Shown in pieces: positions 1 to 4,797 of a stretch of DNA of 6,158 bases. The notes under the pieces were generated by a model, which was given only the letters and a program-made list of their open reading frames with translations, was not told the origin of the DNA and did no database searches. This stretch comes from Thiohalobacter sp. GTDB lineage: Bacteria; Pseudomonadota; Gammaproteobacteria; DSM-19610. The position numbers and the translations under genes were made by a program. Location of the stretch: positions 1 through 6,158 of the forward strand of contig JALVCM010000003.1 in assembly GCA_027010005.1 (NCBI GenBank), given 5' to 3'. Every line of letters begins with the position of its first letter. Position 1 is the first letter of the stretch.

Positions 1-686
1 CCGGAACCCATCATCGCCATACCCATTTCCGACATTACAGTGCGCACATCGGCAAAGTCGACATTGATCAGGCCCGGGCGGGTAATCAGTTCGGCAATCC
101 CCTGCACGGCACCCTGCAATACACTGTTGGCGGCCTTGAACGCGTTCAGCAGGCTGATGTCCTTACCCAGTACCGACAACAGTTTTTCATTGGGAATGGT
201 GATCAGAGAGTCCACATACTGCCCTAACTCCTTCAGGCCACGGTCGGCTACGCTCAGGCGCTTGCCACCCTCGAACGGGAACGGCTTGGTGACAATGGCG
301 ACGGTCAGAATACCCATCTCCTTGGCTACCTGCGCAACCACCGGTGCTGCACCGGTTCCGGTTCCACCACCCATGCCGGCAGTGATAAACAGCATGTCGG
401 ACCCCTCGATACACTCGACCACACGGTCCCGGTCTTCCATGGCGGCCTGGCGGCCAATATCCGGGTTGGCGCCTGCACCAAGCCCCTTGGTAATACTGTT
501 GCCCAGTTGCAGTGTGGTACGTGCATTCATGTTGGTGAGTGCCTGTGCATCGGTGTTGGCACAAACAAACTCGACACCTTCAATATCGGCCTCGACCATG
601 TGCTGAACGGCATTTCCGCCGCCGCCACCGATACCGATGACCTTGATGACAGCGTTCTGACTGTATGAATCCATAAGTTCAAACAT
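1..686 (-). CDS. ftsZ: Cell division protein FtsZ, N-terminal 228 residues (3' end outside window)
   Basis: Tubulin-like GTPase that polymerises at mid-cell into the Z ring and recruits the divisome. The minus-strand frame opens with ATG at 686 and runs to the window edge without a stop, so about 60% of a typical ~380-residue FtsZ is visible. Motifs in order: the glycine-rich nucleotide loop [12 protein letters not shown] (~16-27), CANTDAQAL (~42-50), the GTP-binding tubulin signature [13 protein letters not shown] (~107-119), TKPFPFEG (~133-140), and [14 protein letters not shown] (~201-214) leading to the MAMMGS region. The T7-loop end, the C-terminal linker and the FtsA/ZipA-binding tail are missing. 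ATG 686 has GAGGAG eight bases upstream. An in-frame ATG at 674 (residue 5) lacks so good a site. It follows ftsA after an AT-rich spacer. Identity is essentially certain. Confidence 0.98.
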   Translation of the reverse strand, partial: MFELMDSYSQNAVIKVIGIGGGGGNAVQHMVEADIEGVEFVCANTDAQALTNMNARTTLQLGNSITKGLGAGANPDIGRQAAMEDRDRVVECIEGSDMLFITAGMGGGTGTGAAPVVAQVAKEMGILTVAIVTKPFPFEGGKRLSVADRGLKELGQYVDSLITIPNEKLLSVLGKDISLLNAFKAANSVLQGAVQGIAELITRPGLINVDFADVRTVMSEMGMAMMGS

Positions 687-694
687 GATGACTA

Positions 695-700
695 CTCCTC
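695..700 (-). promoter_or_regulatory. Ribosome binding site of ftsZ
   Basis: GAGGAG lies eight bases before the ATG at 686. It is a strong match to the anti-Shine-Dalgarno sequence and supports that start over the in-frame ATG four codons later. It contrasts with the poor site in front of ftsA, which fits the need for far more FtsZ than FtsA. Confidence 0.8.
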
Positions 701-703
701 TCT

Positions 704-718
704 AATTTGTATCCTGAA
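704..718 (-). repeat. Imperfect direct repeat, copy 2 (ftsZ-proximal)
   Basis: The minus strand reads TTCAGGATACAAATT. The first eight bases TTCAGGAT are identical to those of the copy at 741-761, 43 bases upstream. The following TACAAATT matches TACAGATT of the other copy at seven of eight positions. The copies differ by six extra bases in the upstream one. Its role is unknown; it could be a chance similarity. Confidence 0.4.
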
Positions 719-740
719 AATTTCGTATTCCGTTAAAACA

Positions 741-761
741 AATCTGTACTCCGATCCTGAA
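741..761 (-). repeat. Imperfect direct repeat, copy 1 (ftsA-proximal)
   Basis: The minus strand starts with TTCAGGAT at 761, just after the ftsA stop, and ends with TACAGATT at 741. Both blocks recur in the copy at 704-718. The two TTCAGGAT blocks are 43 bases apart, close to four helical turns. Confidence 0.4.
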
Positions 762-762
762 G

Positions 763-1998
763 CTAGAAATTACCCTGGAACCAGCTCTTCATTCGCTCCC
801 ACACTCCGCGTATACCCCGACCAATATCTGCATCAAAATTCCGACGGGTACGGTTCTGGTGACCGAACAGCAACAACCCGACACCCGTCGCATAAATCGG
901 ATTGCGCACTACATCAACAAGCCCGGTAATACTTTGCGGCACGCCAAGCCGTACCGGCATGTGAAAGACTTCTTCCGCAAGATCCACCAGCCCTTCGATC
1001 TTTGAGCTGCCACCGGTCAACACGACACCGGCGGCGATCAGGTCCTCGAACCCGCTACGCCGCAGTTCAGCCTGCACCAGTGCAAGTAATTCTTCATAGC
1101 GGGGCTCAATCACTTCAGCCAGCGTCTGTCTGGCAAGACGTCGTGGAGGGCGGTCACCGACACTCGGGACCTCGATGTTTTCATCGCTGGCTGCCAGTTG
1201 GCGCAGTGCGCAGGCATACTTGATCTTGATGTCCTCGGCATACTGTGTCGGTGTGCGCAATGCCACCGCGATATCATTTGTCACCTGGTCACCGGCAATC
1301 GGGATCACTGCGGTGTGGCTGATCGAGCCTTCGGTAAACACAGCGATATCCGTGGTGCCACCACCGATATCGACAAGACAGACACCCAGGTCCTTTTCGT
1401 CCTCGGTCAGCACCGAGTAACTGGAAGCCAGCTGTTCGAGAATAATGTCATCGACTTCCAGCCCGCAGCGCCGCACACACTTGATAATATTCTGTGCCGC
1501 GCTGACAGCCCCCGTCACCATGTGCACCTTGGCTTCCAGGCGCACACCGCACATGCCGATCGGCTCACGGATACCGTCCTGGTCATCGATGACATATTCC
1601 TGCGGCAGAATGTGCAGCATTTTCTGGTCGGCCGGGATTGCCACCGCGCGCGCAGCATCGATAACACGTTCTACATCACTCGGTGTCACTTCCCTGTCGC
1701 GGATTGCTACGATGCCGTGTGAATTCAGGCTGCGTATATGGCTGCCCGCTATACCCGCGTACACCGAGTGAATCTGGCAACCTGCCATCAACTCGGCTTC
1801 TTCCACGGCGCGCTGGATGGAATGCACAGTCGACTCGATGTTGACTACCACTCCCTTCTTCAGCCCCTTGGAAGGATGTGATCCAATACCAATAATATCG
1901 ATTCCGCCGTCGGGTGAGATTTCACCGACAATGGCAACCACCTTCGAGGTACCAATATCGAGCCCGACGATCATGTTTTTCTCTGATTTCTTTGTCAT
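763..1998 (-). CDS. ftsA: Cell division protein FtsA
   Basis: Actin-like ATPase that tethers FtsZ filaments to the inner membrane and recruits later divisome proteins. The product has 411 residues (about 420 in E. coli) and looks complete. Motifs: phosphate-1 loop GLDIGTSKVVAIVGE (~12-26), the FtsA-specific 1C subdomain in the ~85-165 region, phosphate-2 loop CLVDIGGGTTDIAVF (~207-221), and adenosine motif GVVLTGGSSKIEG (~324-336). The C-terminal stretch RGIRGVWERMKSWF (~394-407) is an amphipathic membrane-targeting helix. The ATG at 1998 lies seven bases after the ftsQ stop and has no good Shine-Dalgarno sequence, so translation probably depends on ribosomes finishing ftsQ. An internal ATG at 1974 (residue 9) is possible but would start immediately before the conserved beta strand. 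The stop is TAG. Identity is certain; only the start is slightly open. Confidence 0.98.
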   Translation of the reverse strand: MTKKSEKNMIVGLDIGTSKVVAIVGEISPDGGIDIIGIGSHPSKGLKKGVVVNIESTVHSIQRAVEEAELMAGCQIHSVYAGIAGSHIRSLNSHGIVAIRDREVTPSDVERVIDAARAVAIPADQKMLHILPQEYVIDDQDGIREPIGMCGVRLEAKVHMVTGAVSAAQNIIKCVRRCGLEVDDIILEQLASSYSVLTEDEKDLGVCLVDIGGGTTDIAVFTEGSISHTAVIPIAGDQVTNDIAVALRTPTQYAEDIKIKYACALRQLAASDENIEVPSVGDRPPRRLARQTLAEVIEPRYEELLALVQAELRRSGFEDLIAAGVVLTGGSSKIEGLVDLAEEVFHMPVRLGVPQSITGLVDVVRNPIYATGVGLLLFGHQNRTRRNFDADIGRGIRGVWERMKSWFQGNF

Positions 1999-2005
1999 AC
2001 GGTAT

Positions 2006-2794
2006 TCAACCGGTACGTTTCGCCTGTTTGTTCATTGACTGCCAGCGAACTGCCACGCCATTGCTATAGCGCAAATCCACTGACACCACCCTGCCGCTCC
2101 CTGCCGCCATGATCGCCGGGTAGGCATGAACAAAACGCGCCACCCTTTGCAGCGGATCACGCCGACCCAGCTCCATTTTCAATCCGTTATCCAGTTGCAC
2201 ATGCCAGGCACGTCGTGCGTCCAGCTGTAATTTCACAATGGCAAGTTGCAATGGCCGTAACGACTTGCGCATCTGTGCAAACATCGATAATACCCGTTGT
2301 TCATAGCCGTCCGGCCCGGCCAGCTGTGGCAGCCCTGCTATATCAATACTGTTGTGTGGTGAAAAATATTCACCACGCGGGTTCAGAAAACCTGCATCAC
2401 CCCAGCGAACAACAGCTTGTTGCTCCCGGATACGCACCTGAACCCGGTCTGGCCATACGCGTCGCACCGACACCTGCTCAACCCATGGCTGCGCCTGTAA
2501 CTGTGACTGGATCTCACCCACCTGCACGGTAAAAAATCCCTGTTTCGTCATTGGCTCAAGAAACGACTGCAACGCATCAATATCGAGATAGTGCAACTCA
2601 CCCTCGATCTGTACTGTTTTTACCGGCCAGGCAGACGGGTCTTTCATCCATTCCAGCATGAGTGCAAGACCGGCCACACTGCCACTCACCACAAGTACCA
2701 CAAATGCCGGTCGCAGCCAGTGAGACAGGGGCTTGTGCGTCGGCTTCTGCCTGCGCCTTGCCTGCACCTTGCGTTTAACTGCCACTCGACTCAC
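2006..2794 (-). CDS. ftsQ: Cell division protein FtsQ
   Basis: Bitopic inner-membrane divisome protein that partners FtsB and FtsL in the periplasm. The 262 residues (276 in E. coli) start with a basic cytoplasmic tail rich in Arg/Lys (~1-25). A single hydrophobic segment, FVVLVVSGSVAGLALML (~31-47), follows. Next comes a POTRA domain (~56-126), with the typical FFTVQVGEIQSQLQAQPWVE (~87-106) and VSVRRVWPDRVQVRIRE (~108-124) stretches and the following AVVRW (~127-131). The remainder is the FtsQ/DivIB C-terminal beta domain. The longest start is GTG at 2794, overlapping ddl by 20 bases. A GTG at 2785 (residue 4) is better placed, eight bases after GGGAG, and would give 259 residues. Either choice leaves the domains intact. 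The stop TGA sits seven bases before ftsA. Confidence 0.95.
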   Translation of the reverse strand: MSRVAVKRKVQARRRQKPTHKPLSHWLRPAFVVLVVSGSVAGLALMLEWMKDPSAWPVKTVQIEGELHYLDIDALQSFLEPMTKQGFFTVQVGEIQSQLQAQPWVEQVSVRRVWPDRVQVRIREQQAVVRWGDAGFLNPRGEYFSPHNSIDIAGLPQLAGPDGYEQRVLSMFAQMRKSLRPLQLAIVKLQLDARRAWHVQLDNGLKMELGRRDPLQRVARFVHAYPAIMAAGSGRVVSVDLRYSNGVAVRWQSMNKQAKRTG

Positions 2795-3728
2795 TCCCGC
2801 TCAAGGCCGTCTCAAGAATGCGCCAGGCAAGTTCTGGCATGTCCCAGCCATAGTGTTTGGCCGCCATGGGCACCAGGCTGTGGTCTGTCATACCCGGCAC
2901 AGTGTTTACTTCAATCAACCAGGGCGAATTATCGCCATCGAGGAAAAAGTCCACCCGCCCCCAGCCACTGGCGCCGACTGCATCAAACGCCTGCTTTGAC
3001 AGTTGCTGCAATTCCAGCTCACGTGATTCCGGCAGGCCGCACGGGCAGTGATAGCAGGTGCTGTCTGACTGGTATTTGGCCTCGTAGTCATAAAACTCCC
3101 GTGGCGTTTCCAGCCGGATCAGGGGCAGTGCAGTATCACCGACAATTGCCGCGGTATATTCCTCACCATTGATCCAGCACTCCGCCATGACCTCATGGTC
3201 GTACTGGTCTGCTTCACGCCATGCCTGAGCCAGTGCTTCCGGTTTCTCGACACGGGCCATGCCAATACTGGACCCCTCGTGTACTGGCTTGAGCATCATC
3301 GGGAAACCGATACGACGGGCAACGCTTTCCAGGTCCTGTTCACTTGTCAGCACGTCGAAGTCAGGGGTTGGCAGACCGAGACCCTGCCACACATGCTTGG
3401 TACGCTGTTTGTCCATCGCCAGTGCCGAGCCCAGCACACCACTGCCTGTAACCGGTATATCGAGATAATTCAGGAGACCTTGCAACACACCGTCTTCCCC
3501 GCCACGGCCATGGACAATATTGAATGCACAGTCAAATGCCCCGGCCTGTAATTGTGCAACAAAATTTGGTGAACCTGCGTCCACCGCCACAGCATCCACA
3601 CCTCTGGAGAGCAACGCACCCAGTACTGCCTCTCCACTCCGAAGCGACACATCACGTTCGGCAGAACAGCCGCCCATTAACACGGCAACTCTCCCGAACA
3701 CAGCAGGATTGCTGATGCCTTCATTCAC
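2775..3728 (-). CDS. ddl: D-alanine--D-alanine ligase (DdlB type)
   Basis: Cytoplasmic ATP-grasp enzyme that joins two D-Ala; the dipeptide is then added by MurF to the peptidoglycan precursor. Length is 317 residues (306 in E. coli DdlB). Visible motifs are GGCSAERDVSLRSG (~19-32), with Glu24 matching the catalytic N-terminal Glu; HGRGGEDG (~73-80); KPVHEGSSIGM (~147-157), with the ATP-binding Lys147 and Ser153; YDYEAKYQSDSTCYHCP (~213-229), the omega loop with Lys218-Tyr219; Arg258 and Asp260; and LIEVNTVPGMTDHSLVP (~271-287), with metal ligands Glu273 and Asn275. The omega-loop Tyr points to D-Ala-D-Ala rather than D-Ala-D-Lac specificity (family knowledge). The start is GTG at 3728 in a GTGA overlap with the murB stop, with GGAG seven bases upstream. 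The C-terminus is a short Ser/Gly tail encoded where ftsQ overlaps. Confidence 0.97.
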   Translation of the reverse strand: MNEGISNPAVFGRVAVLMGGCSAERDVSLRSGEAVLGALLSRGVDAVAVDAGSPNFVAQLQAGAFDCAFNIVHGRGGEDGVLQGLLNYLDIPVTGSGVLGSALAMDKQRTKHVWQGLGLPTPDFDVLTSEQDLESVARRIGFPMMLKPVHEGSSIGMARVEKPEALAQAWREADQYDHEVMAECWINGEEYTAAIVGDTALPLIRLETPREFYDYEAKYQSDSTCYHCPCGLPESRELELQQLSKQAFDAVGASGWGRVDFFLDGDNSPWLIEVNTVPGMTDHSLVPMAAKHYGWDMPELAWRILETALSGSESSGS

Positions 3729-4624
3729 GCAAAGACTCCGATAATGCGGACTTCGGGCTCCAGGCGTACACCGTGCACCTGCGCCACTCTTTCCTGTACA
3801 TAACGAATCAGTGCTTCAATGTCTTCTGCCCGTGCCTCGCCAAGGTTGATGATAAAGTTGGCATGTTTGCCGGACACCTGTGCATTACCGATACGCTCGC
3901 CTTTCAGGCCACAGGCATCGATCAGGCGTGCGGCAAAATCGTTGGGAGGGTTACGGAACACCGAACCACAACTCGGTAAACCGGTTGGCTGTGTCGCAGA
4001 ACGCTTCTCCAGCAGCACCTTGATGTTATCAAGTGCAGCCTGCGCATCGCCCGGCTCCAGTTTCAGCTCGGCAGAGACAAACCATTCATTTCGCAAACCT
4101 GTCACGCTGCGGTAGGACACTTCAAAATCACTACGATCCCGCAGGTGCAATTCACCGTGGTGGTCCAGCGTTTCCACCCTTGCTACCAACGGCCAGGTTT
4201 CTCCCCCGAAAGCACCTGCATTCATCGCCAGTGCGCCACCCATGGTGCCAGGGATACCTGCCAGAAATTCTCCACCGGTCAGCCCGGCACGTGCCGCAAA
4301 ACGCGCCACCTTGTTGCAGGCAACACCGGCGCCAGCACGTACGATGTTGTTATCCAGCAGATCCAGGGTGTCCAGGCCACCGAACGGCAGAATAACCGTG
4401 CCACGCACGCCACCATCACGTACCAGCAAATTACTGCCCAGCCCGATCCACTCCAGCGGCTCGTCCTCAGGCAGACTGGCAAGAAAGGTCTGCAGGTCCT
4501 CAAGATCGGCAGGCCGGTAACAACGGTCTGCAGGTCCTCCAACACGCCAGCTGGTGTAGGCAGACAGGGGGTCGTTAAATTTCAGTTCACCACGCAACAC
4601 TGGCATCGATTCCGCTGTCATCAT
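3725..4624 (-). CDS. murB: UDP-N-acetylenolpyruvoylglucosamine reductase MurB (type II-like)
   Basis: FAD-dependent cytoplasmic enzyme that reduces UDP-GlcNAc-enolpyruvate with NADPH to UDP-MurNAc, the substrate of the MurC encoded just upstream. At 299 residues it is shorter than the 342-residue type I E. coli enzyme and resembles type II MurB. Motifs: NTT-like TSWRVGGPAD (~24-33), the FAD-binding GLGSNLLVRDGG (~61-72), AGIPGTMGGALAMNAGAFG (~122-140), VSYRSV with the Tyr-Arg pair (171-172), PSCGSVFRNP with the proton-donor Ser221 (~217-226), SGKHANFIIN (~251-260), and LEPEVRIIG near the C-terminus with Glu291. The start is ATG 4624, immediately followed by a second ATG; the first overlaps the stop of the small ORF. 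The gene ends in TGA overlapping the ddl GTG. No defects seen. Confidence 0.97.
   Translation of the reverse strand: MMTAESMPVLRGELKFNDPLSAYTSWRVGGPADRCYRPADLEDLQTFLASLPEDEPLEWIGLGSNLLVRDGGVRGTVILPFGGLDTLDLLDNNIVRAGAGVACNKVARFAARAGLTGGEFLAGIPGTMGGALAMNAGAFGGETWPLVARVETLDHHGELHLRDRSDFEVSYRSVTGLRNEWFVSAELKLEPGDAQAALDNIKVLLEKRSATQPTGLPSCGSVFRNPPNDFAARLIDACGLKGERIGNAQVSGKHANFIINLGEARAEDIEALIRYVQERVAQVHGVRLEPEVRIIGVFA
3736..3739 (-). promoter_or_regulatory. Ribosome binding site of ddl
   Basis: GGAG, inside the last codons of murB, lies seven bases before GTG 3728. It supports the GTG start, whose next base completes the GTGA overlap with the murB stop codon. Confidence 0.65.
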
Positions 4625-4797
4625 GATTCGTCCCTATCCTCCTCACGCCGGGGCTGTTCATGCCCCGTTCTGTCTGTAACAGGTTTGTCTTCACTGTGCA
4701 GTAATACGCCGGATACGCAGCGAACAATCCAGCGACGGCTTTGCAGGCATTCGCCACAGCCCATGTGAAAATGCATCCGGTTATCGTCAGAACTCAT
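4621..4797 (-). CDS. Unrecognised 58-residue small protein between murC and murB, CxxC motif
   Basis: I do not recognise this product. The frame opens with ATG 4797, whose ATGA contains the murC TGA, and closes with tandem TGA codons at 4623 and 4620. The first of these overlaps the murB ATG. AGGGAG lies seven bases before the start. The protein begins [19 protein letters not shown], with an HxH pair (His9, His11), a CGEC motif (Cys14, Cys17) and a further Cys27. A short apolar stretch follows (~23-34, too short and Arg-interrupted for a membrane span). The last ~20 residues are hydrophilic and charged, rich in Glu, Asp and Arg. No signal peptide is evident. The His/Cys cluster suggests metal or redox function by inference only. 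Codon use in the last third (AGA, AGG, GGG) is less typical. Otherwise this would be the only non-coding gap between murC and ftsA. Coupling favours real translation; function is unknown. Confidence 0.62.
   Translation of the reverse strand: MSSDDNRMHFHMGCGECLQSRRWIVRCVSGVLLHSEDKPVTDRTGHEQPRREEDRDES
4632..4643 (-). promoter_or_regulatory. Ribosome binding region of murB
   Basis: AGGAGG at 4643-4638 is a full Shine-Dalgarno match but stands 13 bases from ATG 4624, longer than usual. A weaker AGGG at 4635-4632 stands at the more normal distance of seven bases. Both lie inside the 3' end of the small ORF, and a short hairpin lies just upstream. Ribosomes ending on the small ORF could also reinitiate here. 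Confidence 0.55.
4649..4667 (-). other. Small GC hairpin upstream of the murB ribosome site
   Basis: The minus strand reads CGGGGC, a seven-base loop ATGAACA, then GCCCCG, giving a perfect six-pair GC stem. It has no U-tract, so it is not an intrinsic terminator. It lies inside the small ORF and five bases before the murB AGGAGG. A ribosome translating the small ORF would open it, so it might tune murB translation (inference). Confidence 0.4.

Larger units (their letters stand above)
687..762 (-). promoter_or_regulatory. AT-rich ftsA-ftsZ spacer, possible ftsZ promoter or leader
   Basis: This 76-base gap is the only real intergenic region in the window. By hand count it has 28 G/C of 76 (37%), clearly lower than the flanking genes. 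It holds the ftsZ ribosome site and an imperfect direct repeat. A weak sigma-70-like pair can be drawn, TTAACG and TACAAA with a 19-base spacing, but the fit is poor and the spacing too long, so no promoter is claimed firmly. In other gammaproteobacteria ftsZ is driven partly from promoters inside upstream genes, so a promoter here is plausible but not required. No terminator-like hairpin is seen, so read-through from ftsA is expected. Confidence 0.35.

Noticed and set aside
187..564. Minus-strand 125-codon frame
   Set aside because: Out-of-frame shadow within ftsZ; the Gly/Arg/Cys-rich product is typical of a shifted frame.
40..606. 188-codon plus-strand open frame
   Set aside because: It lies wholly antisense to ftsZ, whose frame encodes unmistakable GTPase motifs. 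The plus-strand product shows no recognisable domain.
2591..3172. 193-codon plus-strand open frame
   Set aside because: Antisense to ddl and ftsQ and has no recognisable motifs.
4649..4667. Hairpin as an intrinsic terminator
   Set aside because: There is no T-run after the stem, and it lies inside a tightly coupled operon directly before the murB ribosome site.
4696..4731. Apolar stretch of the small protein as a membrane span
   Set aside because: It is only about 12 residues long and contains an Arg, a Cys and a Ser, so it is too short for a transmembrane helix.
4747..4758. CGEC motif as a c-type heme attachment site
   Set aside because: The motif is followed by Leu, not His, and there is no signal peptide for export, so CxxCH is not met.
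4145..4768. 207-codon plus-strand open frame spanning the murB 5' region and the small ORF
   Set aside because: Antisense to well-supported murB, with a low-complexity unrecognisable product. It was considered as a rival to the small ORF but has no coupling or clear ribosome site.
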